The notes under the pieces: model-generated
Seen by the model: only the letters and a program-made list of their open reading frames with translations
What the model was told of the DNA's origin: nothing
The model's database searches: none
Translations under genes and position numbers: made by a program
In this document: positions 34,984 through 43,065 of the stretch, piece by piece
How the letters are laid out: every line of letters begins with the position of its first letter
How positions within the stretch are numbered: position 1 is the first letter of the stretch
Source of the DNA: an uncultured Prevotella sp.
GTDB taxonomy: Bacteria > Bacteroidota > Bacteroidia > Bacteroidales > Bacteroidaceae
NCBI GenBank assembly: GCA_900314935.1
Contig: OMXE01000003.1
Location: 90,705 to 154,704 of the forward strand
Length of the DNA stretch: 64,000 nucleotides
Direction: 5' to 3'

Positions 34984-35102
34984 GTGTATGTTGTGTGTAT
35001 GTTATCGGGTCTATAGTGAACGTTTGTGTATGTTGCGTGTATGTTGAAAACAACCATTTCCCTCGAATATAAAGGCGTTCCCAACAAAAATCGTGTATGT
35101 TG
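34984..35102. repeat. GTGTATGTT repeats with 11-bp spacing
   Basis: GTGTATGTT occurs at 34984, 34995, 35026, 35037 and 35093. Two pairs are exactly 11 bp apart. They occupy the space between arrays C and D, and nothing coding was seen there. Confidence 0.8.
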
Positions 35103-35154
35103 CGTCAGTTTTGTGAATTCAAAATTTGGATTGTTTGGTTTTGCATAGCGATAT

Positions 35155-35286
35155 CTATGCTTTTAGGCGCCAATACCTATGCTTTTAAGCGCCAATACCT
35201 ATGCTTTTAAGCGCTAATACCTATGCTTTTGGACGCCAATACCTATGCTTTTAGGTGCTAATACCTATGCTTTTGGACGCTAGTAT
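35155..35286. repeat. 22-bp period array D (CTATGCTTTT core, 6 copies)
   Basis: CTATGCTTTT begins at 35155, 35177, 35199, 35221, 35243 and 35265, all 22 bp apart. The intervening bases vary around GGCGCCAATAC. The array ends at the uvrB stop codon. Confidence 0.95.
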
Positions 35287-37319
35287 TATTTCAGCAACTG
35301 CTGCATACGCAGGATTTCATCGCGGTACTGTGCGGCCTGGATGAAGTCGAGGTTCTTGGCGGCTTGCTTCATCAGTTTGGTAGTATTGTCAATACTCTTG
35401 CGAAGTTGCTCCTGCGACATCTTCTTGACGATGGGATCAGCAGCCATATCCATGGAATCAGGTTCGATGTATGGACGGTAGGTGGAGGCACCCTTGTCAA
35501 GACCTTTACTGATATCCGTACTCTGAACCAGTCCGCCCTGTCCAATGGCCTTGATGATCTGCTTGGGCGTGATACCGTGTTCTTCGTTGTATTTCAGCTG
35601 TTTGGCGCGACGGCGGTTGGTTTCGTCGATAGTAAGCTGCATGCTCTGGGTGATGGTGTCGGCATACATGATGACCTTTCCGTTGACGTTTCGGGCAGCA
35701 CGTCCGGCAGTCTGTGTCAACGACCTGTGTGAACGCAGGAATCCTTCCTTGTCTGCATCAAGGATGGCCACCAGCGAGACCTCCGGCAGGTCGAGTCCTT
35801 CACGGAGCAGGTTGACGCCCACCAGTACATCAAAAGCTCCGGAACGAAGATCGCTCATGATCTTCACACGGTCGAGCGTAGCCACATCACTATGGATATA
35901 GTTTGCCTTGATATCGTGGTTCAACAAATATTCCGTCAGCTCTTCCGCCATGCGCTTGGTCAGCGTGGTTACCAGTACACGCTCCCCACGATGACAGCGG
36001 GTGAGGATTTCGTCCATCAGGTCGTCTATCTGATTCTCGCTCGGACGTACCTCAATCTCCGGGTCAAGCAAACCGGTAGGGCGGATCAGCTGTTCCACAA
36101 CCACGCCCTCAGCCTCGTTCAACTCAAAGTCGGCTGGGGTAGCTGACACATAGATCACCTGGTTTACCAGCTCCTGGAACTCCTCGAACTTCAGGGGTCG
36201 GTTGTCGAACGCCGCAGGAAGACGGAAACCATACTCCACGAGGTTGGTCTTGCGGGCACGGTCACCTCCATACATCGCATTGATCTGCGGAACGCTTACA
36301 TGACTCTCGTCGATGACCAGCAGATAATCCTCGGGGAAGAAGTCGAACAAACAGTAGGGTCGTTGACCTTCCTCCCTGCCGTCAAAGTAGCGGGAGTAGT
36401 TCTCTATTCCACTGCAATGCCCCAATTCCTTGATCATCTCCATGTCGTATTCCACTCGTTCCTTAATGCGCTGTGCCTTAATGGGATCACCCATCTCGTT
36501 GAAGAAATCAATTTGCTTGACAAGGTCATCCTGGATAGCCCGGATGGCATGCTCGGTCTGCTCCTTGGAAGTGACGAACAGGTTGGCGGGATAGACTTGG
36601 TATTCATCAAACGAAGCGAGGCGGTGATAGGTAATAGCATCGAGTTCCTCAATGGCATCAATCTCATCATCCCACCAGGTGACACGCAGCACATGATCGC
36701 TGTAGGCCATGAATACATCCACCGTATCTCCTTTCACACGGAAATTGCCGCGTTTCAGCTCAATGTCATTGCGCACATACAAAGCATCAACCAACTGACG
36801 GAGGAAGCGGTTCCGGTCGAGTGTCTGACCTTTCTTAATGGTAATCACGCTGTTGGCCATGGCCACCGGACCGCCCATACCATAGATACACGATACAGAC
36901 GAAACAACCACCACGTCTTTCCTGCCGGAGAGTAGGGAAGATACGGCGGAGAGGCGCAAGCGGTCAATCTCTTCATTGATGGCAAGGTCTTTCTCAATAT
37001 ATGTATCCGATTGCGGCAGATAGGCCTCCGGCTGGTAGTAGTCGTAGTAGGATACATAGTACTCCACGGCGTTATTCGGGAAGAATCCCCTCATTTCCTC
37101 GTAGAGCTGGGCAGCCAGTGTCTTGTTGTGACTCAGGATGAGCGTGGGCTTGTTCACCTGGGCAATGACATTCGCAATGGTGAAGGTCTTGCCTGAGCCC
37201 GTCACACCCAGCAGGACCTGCGACTTATCGCCGCGGGCAATGCCGTCGCAAAGTTCCCGTATGGCCTCTGGCTGATCGCCCGTGGGCTGGTATTCTGATG
37301 TGAGTTGAAACCCCTTCAT
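35286..37319 (-). CDS. uvrB: Excinuclease ABC subunit B
   Basis: The 677-residue UvrB has Walker A GVTGSGKTFT near residue 40, the damage-probing beta-hairpin YYDYYQPEAYLPQSDTYIEKD (in two parts, YYDYYQPEAY and PQSDTYIEKD), DESHVSVPQ and helicase motif QTAGRAARN. The C-terminal UVR motif LDFIQAAQYRDEI binds UvrC. It acts in nucleotide excision repair. Its stop codon abuts a six-copy 22-bp array. The promoter TAATTTTG (minus strand) is at 37346-37353. Confidence 0.97.
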   Translation of the reverse strand: MKGFQLTSEYQPTGDQPEAIRELCDGIARGDKSQVLLGVTGSGKTFTIANVIAQVNKPTLILSHNKTLAAQLYEEMRGFFPNNAVEYYVSYYDYYQPEAYLPQSDTYIEKDLAINEEIDRLRLSAVSSLLSGRKDVVVVSSVSCIYGMGGPVAMANSVITIKKGQTLDRNRFLRQLVDALYVRNDIELKRGNFRVKGDTVDVFMAYSDHVLRVTWWDDEIDAIEELDAITYHRLASFDEYQVYPANLFVTSKEQTEHAIRAIQDDLVKQIDFFNEMGDPIKAQRIKERVEYDMEMIKELGHCSGIENYSRYFDGREEGQRPYCLFDFFPEDYLLVIDESHVSVPQINAMYGGDRARKTNLVEYGFRLPAAFDNRPLKFEEFQELVNQVIYVSATPADFELNEAEGVVVEQLIRPTGLLDPEIEVRPSENQIDDLMDEILTRCHRGERVLVTTLTKRMAEELTEYLLNHDIKANYIHSDVATLDRVKIMSDLRSGAFDVLVGVNLLREGLDLPEVSLVAILDADKEGFLRSHRSLTQTAGRAARNVNGKVIMYADTITQSMQLTIDETNRRRAKQLKYNEEHGITPKQIIKAIGQGGLVQSTDISKGLDKGASTYRPYIEPDSMDMAADPIVKKMSQEQLRKSIDNTTKLMKQAAKNLDFIQAAQYRDEILRMQQLLK

Positions 37320-37345
37320 GATCGGTCTGTTCTGGTATTATCCGA

Positions 37346-37353
37346 CAAAATTA
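37346..37353 (-). promoter_or_regulatory. uvrB promoter -7 element
   Basis: The minus strand reads TAATTTTG, 26 bp upstream of the start. No SOS-type operator was recognised. Confidence 0.55.
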
Positions 37354-37428
37354 CTAAAAAAGACCTAATCTATAGCCATTTTTTGCTAAAAATCTGCGGA
37401 GATGCTTTGTATTTCGTGGAAATATGTG

Positions 37429-37436
37429 TAATTTTG
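37429..37436 (+). promoter_or_regulatory. bamD promoter -7 element
   Basis: TAATTTTG lies 17 bp before ATG 37454. Confidence 0.6.
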
Positions 37437-37453
37437 CACTCCAAATGCGAAAT

Positions 37454-38290
37454 ATGAAGAAGTTATTAATAGGCGTATGTGCTGCGTTGGTGCTGACAAG
37501 TTGTGCCAATGAGTTCAACAGAGTGTATAAAACGCAGGACTACAACTATAAATATGAATATGCCAAGGAGTGTTTTGCCAATGGCAAATACGTGAAGGCT
37601 ATTACACTGCTTGAAGAGTTGGTGACTATGACAAAAGGCACCGACAATGGTGAGGAGTGTCTTTATATGCTGTCGATGGCGCAGTTCTGCAATGCTGATT
37701 ATGAAGCAGCCTCCATGGGCTTTAAGAAGTATTTTCAGAGTTACCCCAAAGGACGTTTCGCTGAGATGGCTTCATACTATGCCGGAGAAAGTCTTTACAT
37801 GAGTACTCCGGAACCCAGACTGGACCAGTCGGCTACGGTCATGGCCATTACAGCTTATCAGGAGTATCTGGACATCTATCCTGATGCTACCTTGAAGCGG
37901 AAGGCACAGGAACGGTTGTTCGATCTGCAGAACAAACTGGTGAAGAAGGAATTGCTCTCTGCTCAGCTGTACTACAACCTGGGGTCTTATTTCGGCAATT
38001 GCGTGATGGGCGGTTCCAACTATGAGGCTTGTATCGTCACTGCGCAGAACGCCATGAAGGACTATCCCTACAATTCTATGCGTGAGGATTTCGCCGTGCT
38101 CATCATGAAGAGCAAATACGAACTGGCGCACCAGAGCGTGGAATCAAAGAAGCTGGAGCGTTACCAGGATGCTGAGGATGAGTGCTATGGATTCATCAAT
38201 GAATATCCCGAGAGTAAGGAACGCGCCACTGCTGAGAAGTATATTGCTGCTTGCAAGCGGTATATCGGTGATCAGAGTGAGGAAGACTGA
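37454..38290 (+). CDS. bamD: Outer-membrane assembly lipoprotein BamD
   Basis: The 278-residue lipoprotein has a lipobox (LVLTSC) and tandem tetratricopeptide repeats (YEYAKECFANGKYVKAITLLEEL, given here as YEYAKECFANGKY plus ITLLEEL, then further repeats to about residue 265). BamD is the essential partner of BamA in inserting beta-barrel proteins. ATG 37454 is chosen because it begins the signal peptide and sits correctly behind the promoter. It heads an apparent unit with rpoZ and a DUF4293 gene, an order seen often in Bacteroidales. Confidence 0.9.
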   Translation: MKKLLIGVCAALVLTSCANEFNRVYKTQDYNYKYEYAKECFANGKYVKAITLLEELVTMTKGTDNGEECLYMLSMAQFCNADYEAASMGFKKYFQSYPKGRFAEMASYYAGESLYMSTPEPRLDQSATVMAITAYQEYLDIYPDATLKRKAQERLFDLQNKLVKKELLSAQLYYNLGSYFGNCVMGGSNYEACIVTAQNAMKDYPYNSMREDFAVLIMKSKYELAHQSVESKKLERYQDAEDECYGFINEYPESKERATAEKYIAACKRYIGDQSEED

Positions 38291-38357
38291 TAGAGCTGAT
38301 TGCTGCAATGGCAATGTGAGAATGTAAAAAGGAAAGAATGTAAAAATTAAATATAAT

Positions 38358-38687
38358 ATGGATTACAAGAAATCAAAAGCACCCGTAAACACAGTTACCC
38401 GTAACATCATGGATCTCAGTAAGGACACTGGTAATATCTATGAGAGCGTGGCTATCATTGCCAAGCGTGCCAACCAGATATCTGTAGAGATCAAGCAGGA
38501 TCTGAGTAAGAAACTGGCTGAGTTCGCTTCTTATAATGATTCCCTCGAGGAGGTATTCGAGAACCGCGAGCAGATTGAGATCTCACGTTACTACGAGAAA
38601 CTCCCGAAGGCTTCACTGCTGGCTACACAGGAGTTCATCGAAGGGAATGTGTATTATCGTGACCCGTCAAAAGATAACCAGGACTGA
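38358..38687 (+). CDS. rpoZ: RNA polymerase omega subunit (Bacteroidota type)
   Basis: This 109-residue protein matches Bacteroidota RpoZ, recognisable by NIYESVAIIAKRANQI followed by an acidic helix and the conserved C-terminus. Omega stabilises the beta' subunit of RNA polymerase. Its TGA stop overlaps the ATG of the next gene by one base, so the two are coupled. Confidence 0.88.
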   Translation: MDYKKSKAPVNTVTRNIMDLSKDTGNIYESVAIIAKRANQISVEIKQDLSKKLAEFASYNDSLEEVFENREQIEISRYYEKLPKASLLATQEFIEGNVYYRDPSKDNQD

Positions 38688-39145
38688 TGATTCAACGTAA
38701 GCAGACCGTTTATTTGCTTCTGGCGCTGATTATCACGGTGATCTGCCTTTGTCTGCCTGTGGCAACACTTGTTCCTCAAGGGATGGGGGTGGATATGCCT
38801 ATGTATAATCTCTGGGTGGTTGACGCTAATGGAGGGCACCAGTTTAGTGTGTGGGTACTGTTCGCTATCTTGCTCGTAACATGCCCCCTCGCACTTATGG
38901 CCATCTTCCTGTTCAAGAACCGAAAGGCGCAGATAAAATTATGTGTGGTCAATATCCTGTTTATGCTGTGTTGGTATTCGGTCTATGCCTTCCATGCCAT
39001 CAATCTGGGAGATAAGCTGAACGCTTCATTCCAGTTGGAGTTCGCTGCAGGTTTACCTTTCTTCGCACTTATCTTCTATTTCTTAGCGCTGAGAGGAGTA
39101 CGGGCTGACGAGGCACTGATTAAGTCGATGGACAGGATCAGATAG
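38687..39145 (+). CDS. DUF4293 four-helix membrane protein
   Basis: The 152-residue protein has four hydrophobic segments (about 5-27, 53-77, 85-108 and 118-138) and the MIQRKQTVYLLLALI start typical of DUF4293. The family is restricted to Bacteroidota and its role is unknown. The consistent position behind bamD and rpoZ suggests an envelope-related housekeeping function, which is inference. A heptad repeat begins at the base after the stop codon. Confidence 0.85.
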   Translation: MIQRKQTVYLLLALIITVICLCLPVATLVPQGMGVDMPMYNLWVVDANGGHQFSVWVLFAILLVTCPLALMAIFLFKNRKAQIKLCVVNILFMLCWYSVYAFHAINLGDKLNASFQLEFAAGLPFFALIFYFLALRGVRADEALIKSMDRIR

Positions 39146-39222
39146 CAAGTTACAAGTTTCAAGTTACAAGTTTCAAGTTACAAGTGACAAGTGACAAGTT
39201 ACAAGTGACAAGTAACAAGTGT
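39146..39222. repeat. Heptad array CAAGTTA/CAAGTGA, 11 copies
   Basis: Eleven consecutive 7-mers begin directly after the DUF4293 stop: CAAGTTA, CAAGTTT, CAAGTTA, CAAGTTT, CAAGTTA, CAAGTGA, CAAGTGA, CAAGTTA, CAAGTGA, CAAGTAA, CAAGTGT. The same heptad occurs in the coding sequence of the BspA-like gene at 62831-62872. Confidence 0.95.
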
Positions 39223-39243
39223 GATTACCTTGAGTAAAGAGAT

Positions 39244-39276
39244 AAAAAAAGAGATTGCTTCGGCAATCTCTTTTTT
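39244..39276. terminator. Bidirectional intrinsic terminator
   Basis: GAGATTGC-TTCG-GCAATCTC, flanked by seven A on the left and six T on the right, ends both the plus-strand bamD unit and the convergent lipoprotein gene. Confidence 0.9.
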
Positions 39277-39301
39277 ATTGTGATAATTGAATGGACAATT
39301 C

Positions 39302-39931
39302 TTAGATACCCAGAGCCTTCTTTGCACCGTCAGCAGCCTTGTCAACAGCCTCACCTGCCTTATCCTTAGCAGCGTCAACAGCGTCAGTAGCCTTGTCAAC
39401 AACAGCATCTTTTGCATCCTTAGCAGCGTCAACAGCAGCATCAGCAGCACCCTCGATGGCGTCACCAGCAGCGTCAACAGCCTTGCCAGCCAATGAAGCA
39501 GCGTCGATACCCAGACCCTTCAGTGCGTCGCCAGCACCGAGAAGAGCGTCAACAGTGTCGCTAGGAATAGCATTCACGGTGTCGAGCAGACCAGCTACAG
39601 CAGCGTTACCAGCTACGAGACCCTTGATCTTGTCAGCATTGTCCTTCAGGAAGCCCTGAACCTTTGCCAGATACTCCTTAGCAATCTCCGGGTTCTTAGC
39701 GATGAACTCAGCAACCTTAGCCTTTACAGCCTCCAATGCACTCTGGATACCAGTAGCATCAGTAGCTTCTGACAACTGTGCAATCACTTCGTCTGCAGCA
39801 GCATTTGCCTCCTGCAGTGCTACTTCTGTTGAATCGATTGCTTCCTCAACGGGAGCCTGAGCGGGTTTGTTTGTACAACTTGCGAACATCAAACCTACAG
39901 CTGCAAGAGCCATAAAAAATACTTTCTTCAT
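39302..39931 (-). CDS. Alanine-rich helical lipoprotein (LEA-like repeats)
   Basis: The 209-residue lipoprotein has a lipobox (LMFASC) followed by a sequence dominated by A, D, K, V and E. From about residue 150 onward, units such as DAAKDAKDAVVDKATDAV and DKAGEAVDKAADGAKKAL give amphipathic helices with the 11-residue character of LEA group 3 or apolipoprotein-like repeats. No enzymatic motif is present. It is presumably anchored in an envelope membrane, where it could bind membrane or peptidoglycan; this is inference. Base use follows the simple repeat. It is transcribed alone and ends at a shared terminator. Confidence 0.75.
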   Translation of the reverse strand: MKKVFFMALAAVGLMFASCTNKPAQAPVEEAIDSTEVALQEANAAADEVIAQLSEATDATGIQSALEAVKAKVAEFIAKNPEIAKEYLAKVQGFLKDNADKIKGLVAGNAAVAGLLDTVNAIPSDTVDALLGAGDALKGLGIDAASLAGKAVDAAGDAIEGAADAAVDAAKDAKDAVVDKATDAVDAAKDKAGEAVDKAADGAKKALGI

Positions 39932-40084
39932 AATTTGTTGGATTTAGTTAATAAATAAAGATAAATATTTGGGCGTAAAGATACACTTTTTCCATATACG
40001 TTGTATCACTTTTTTACAAGGTTTAACAAAAAAAGTGCATTATTCGTGTAACTTTTTGGATTTTGCGTATTTTGGAATCAAAAA

Positions 40085-40117
40085 AATAGCATGTCTGCAA
40101 GACACAGACATGCTATT
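40085..40117 (-). terminator. rpsA terminator
   Basis: A 13-bp perfect stem (40085-40097 with 40105-40117) and a 7-nt loop are followed by a T run on the minus strand, directly 3' of rpsA. Confidence 0.85.
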
Positions 40118-40139
40118 ATATAAATAGGTGGAGTGGGGA

Positions 40140-41915
40140 TTACTCGCCCTTCTCCAACTTAGCCTTCAGTTCGGCCAGTGCATCAATATCACCGAGGGTT
40201 GTACCTGCAGCAACATTGTTGATCACGGGAGCCTCTTCCTTCTTAGCGGCACGCTTAGCACGAGGAGCCTTCTTGGTCTCTTCCTTAGCATCCTCGAAGG
40301 TGCGGCTGTGAGACAGGATGATACGCTTGGTCTCCTTCACGAACTCGATTACCTTGAACTCGAGTTCCTCGCCAAGCTGAGCCTGACTGCCGTCTTCCTT
40401 TACAAGGTGCTTCGGTGTAGCAAAGCCTTCACCACCTTCGTTCAGTGCGATGACTGCACCCTTGTCCATGATCTCTGTGATCTTACCAGCGTGAACGCTA
40501 CCCGGAGTGTAGATGGTCTCGTAAGTATCCCAAGGATTCTCCTCGAGCTGCTTGTGACCGAGTGAGAGACGACGGTTCTCCTTGTCGATTTCGAGAACGA
40601 CAACCTCAATCTCTGCACCTACCTGAGTGAACTCAGACGGATGCTTCACCTTCTTGGTCCATGACAGGTCGCTGATGTGGATCAGACCGTCAACACCTTC
40701 CTCCAGCTCAACGAAGATACCGAAGTTAGTGAAGTTACGTACACGTGCGGTGTGCTTGCTGCCCACAGGATACTTGGTCTCGATGGTCTCCCACGGATCT
40801 TCCTTGAGCTGCTTGATACCGAGAGACATCTTGCGCTCCTCGCGGTCGAGGGTCAGAATAACTGTCTCTACCTCGTCGCCAACGTGCATGAACTCCTGAG
40901 CGCTGCGCAGGTGCTGGCTCCATGACATCTCTGATACATGGATCAGACCCTCCACACCCGGAGCGATCTCCACGAATGCACCGTAGTCGGCAATCACAAC
41001 AACCTTACCCTTCACGTGGTCGCCTACCTTCAGGTTCTCATCCAGAGCATCCCATGGATGCGGGGTGAGCTGCTTCAGACCGAGGGCGATACGCTTCTTG
41101 TCATCATCGAAGTCGAGAATAACCACATTGATCTTCTGATCAAGAGCCACAACCTCATGCGGATCGCTTACGCGGCCCCAAGACAGGTCAGTGATGTGGA
41201 TGAGTCCGTCAACACCACCGAGGTCAACAAACACACCGTAAGAGGTGATGTTCTTGACTGTACCCTCGAGGATCTGACCCTTCTCAAGCTTACCGATGAT
41301 CTCTCTCTTCTGTGCTTCCAACTCAGCCTCGATAAGAGCCTTGTGAGAAACAACAACATTGCGGAACTCCTGGTTGATCTTCACAACCTTGAACTCCATG
41401 GTCTTTCCTACGAATACGTCGTAGTCGCGTATGGGATGAACGTCAATCTGGCTGCCCGGGAGGAATGCCTCGATACCAAACACATCAACGATCATACCGC
41501 CCTTCGTGCGGCACTTGATGTAACCCTGGATCACCTCCTCGTTGTCGAGGGCGGCGTTCACACGCTCCCAGCTCTTGCTCAGACGAGCCTTCTTGTGTGA
41601 GAGAATCAGCTGACCCTTCTTGTCCTCTGCGTTCTCAACGTAAACCTCAACGGTGTCACCAACTTTCAGATCCGGATTGTAGCGGAACTCTGAAGAGGGG
41701 ATGATACCATCGCTCTTGTAACCGATGTTCACGATTACTTCTTTTTTGTCGATGGAGATAACCTTACCATCAACTACCTGATGCTCACTGACCTTGTTCA
41801 GTGTGTCATCATAAGCCTTAGTCAGCTCTTCTTTGCTGACGCTCAGGCTACTGCCGTTCTCGAATTCTTCCCAGTTGAAGTCATCCAACGGCTGTACATT
41901 TTTTAAGTTAGACAT
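40140..41915 (-). CDS. rpsA: 30S ribosomal protein S1
   Basis: The 591-residue protein contains six S1 RNA-binding domains; repeated signatures are GVFVDLGGVDGLIHITDLSW, GAFVEIAPGVEGLIHVSEMSW (both shown only to 20 residues or so in the family) and GIFVELEEGVDGLIHISDLS. S1 recruits mRNA to the ribosome, which matters in a phylum with weak Shine-Dalgarno use. The C-terminal tail is lysine/alanine-rich. The -7 element TAACTTTG (minus strand) is at 41996-42003, giving a leader of about 75 nt. Confidence 0.96.
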   Translation of the reverse strand: MSNLKNVQPLDDFNWEEFENGSSLSVSKEELTKAYDDTLNKVSEHQVVDGKVISIDKKEVIVNIGYKSDGIIPSSEFRYNPDLKVGDTVEVYVENAEDKKGQLILSHKKARLSKSWERVNAALDNEEVIQGYIKCRTKGGMIVDVFGIEAFLPGSQIDVHPIRDYDVFVGKTMEFKVVKINQEFRNVVVSHKALIEAELEAQKREIIGKLEKGQILEGTVKNITSYGVFVDLGGVDGLIHITDLSWGRVSDPHEVVALDQKINVVILDFDDDKKRIALGLKQLTPHPWDALDENLKVGDHVKGKVVVIADYGAFVEIAPGVEGLIHVSEMSWSQHLRSAQEFMHVGDEVETVILTLDREERKMSLGIKQLKEDPWETIETKYPVGSKHTARVRNFTNFGIFVELEEGVDGLIHISDLSWTKKVKHPSEFTQVGAEIEVVVLEIDKENRRLSLGHKQLEENPWDTYETIYTPGSVHAGKITEIMDKGAVIALNEGGEGFATPKHLVKEDGSQAQLGEELEFKVIEFVKETKRIILSHSRTFEDAKEETKKAPRAKRAAKKEEAPVINNVAAGTTLGDIDALAELKAKLEKGE

Positions 41916-41995
41916 AAAATGAATTAATAAATAAAATTGTAACTAATAAAGTGAGACTTTATGTTGTGCCTCGCGCATGACGCGCAAAGCGGCTG

Positions 41996-42003
41996 CAAAG
42001 TTA
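41996..42003 (-). promoter_or_regulatory. rpsA promoter -7 element
   Basis: The minus strand reads TAACTTTG. The leader contains a GCGC-ATGAC-GCGC hairpin sequence (near 41973-41985). Confidence 0.5.
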
Positions 42004-42070
42004 CTCATTTTTAATGAGATACGTGTGTTTTTCTTTCTGTAACAATAATGATTTATGGAATTTTAACAAA

Positions 42071-42892
42071 CTAATGACGGTTACCTGCCCGTAATTGCCA
42101 AAATGCGACGGCAGCAGCGGCTGCCACGTTGAGGGAATCCACCTGATGAGACATGGGGATTCGGGCCACATAATCCGTTTCTTCAATCACCTCCTGAGGC
42201 AAGCCATCACCTTCCGTTCCCATCACGATGGCCAGACGTTCTTCCTGCACCAACTGTGGATTGTCAATGGGAACAGAGCGGTCGGTCAATGCCATTGAAA
42301 CAGTCTTGAATCCCAGGCGGTGCAGACTGTTCACGGGTTCGTCAAGCCAGGTCCAAGGAACCAGGAACACTGAGCCCATCGATACCCTTACCGCCCTTCG
42401 GTTATACGGATCACATGAGTCGCGTGTCAGCAGAACGGCATCAATACCCAAGGCTGCGGCAGAGCGGAAGATGGCTCCGATGTTCGTGGTATCTACCACA
42501 CCGTGGATTACCACCACACGTCGTGAATCCCGACATACCTCTTCAACAGAGTGAGGAGTAGGTCGTTTCATGGCACACAATACACCACGCGTCAGTGTAT
42601 AGCCAGTAAGCGCCGACAACAACTCCCGACTGCCTGTATATACGGGGAAATCGGCATTTCGTTCCGAACAAACGCTGATGATATCTCTGGCATCTCCCTC
42701 AATGTGCTTCTTCTCGCAGAGCAGGGCCACCGGCTCGTAACCTTGGTTTAAGGCCACGCGAATCACTTTAGGACTCTCTGCGATGAAGATTCCCTTGTCG
42801 GGTTCTATCTTGTTGCGCAGTTGCGCTTCGGTCAGCGTACTGAACATCTCTGCACCTGGGTGGGAGAGGGAGGTGATTTCTATCAGGTTCAT
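42071..42892 (-). CDS. TrmH/SpoU-family RNA 2'-O-methyltransferase
   Basis: The 273-residue protein has an N-terminal substrate-binding domain and a C-terminal SPOUT knot with the three motifs: VVDTTNIGAIFRSAAALG, VMGTEGDGLP and MSHQVDSLNVAAAAAVAF. It transfers a methyl group from S-adenosylmethionine to a ribose in rRNA or tRNA; the target nucleotide is unknown. The -7 element TACTTTTG (minus strand) is at 42913-42920. Confidence 0.9.
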   Translation of the reverse strand: MNLIEITSLSHPGAEMFSTLTEAQLRNKIEPDKGIFIAESPKVIRVALNQGYEPVALLCEKKHIEGDARDIISVCSERNADFPVYTGSRELLSALTGYTLTRGVLCAMKRPTPHSVEEVCRDSRRVVVIHGVVDTTNIGAIFRSAAALGIDAVLLTRDSCDPYNRRAVRVSMGSVFLVPWTWLDEPVNSLHRLGFKTVSMALTDRSVPIDNPQLVQEERLAIVMGTEGDGLPQEVIEETDYVARIPMSHQVDSLNVAAAAAVAFWQLRAGNRH

Positions 42893-42912
42893 GGATTTAA
42901 TGAATTGTGCTG

Positions 42913-42920
42913 CAAAAGTA
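42913..42920 (-). promoter_or_regulatory. TrmH-family gene promoter -7 element
   Basis: The minus strand reads TACTTTTG, 20 bp upstream of the start codon. Confidence 0.6.
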
Positions 42921-43016
42921 CTGCATTTTTCTTGTTTTTAGGAAATTGCATATACGTTTTTTGTGTCAAATGAGAAAAAAAACATCATTTCGCATGACTG
43001 TTTGGATTTTTTTGTG

Positions 43017-43024
43017 TATATTTG
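43017..43024 (+). promoter_or_regulatory. Promoter of the FAD/Fe-S oxidoreductase gene
   Basis: TATATTTG, with TTTG near 43000 as the -33 box, lies 41 bp before ATG 43066. It sits within the longer open frame and so argues against the upstream starts. Confidence 0.6.
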
Positions 43025-43065
43025 CGCTATCATACATGTACGTAACAAATCAATCTATTAATTAT

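Noticed and set aside
35155-35286. CRISPR array
   Set aside because: The repeat period is only 22 bp, the spacers are short variants of one sequence rather than unique, and no cas gene is present.
42907-43065. N-terminal membrane anchor (TVWIFLCIFALSYMYV) on the FAD/Fe-S oxidoreductase
   Set aside because: A good -7 promoter TATATTTG lies inside this stretch, and flavoprotein homology begins after ATG 43066.
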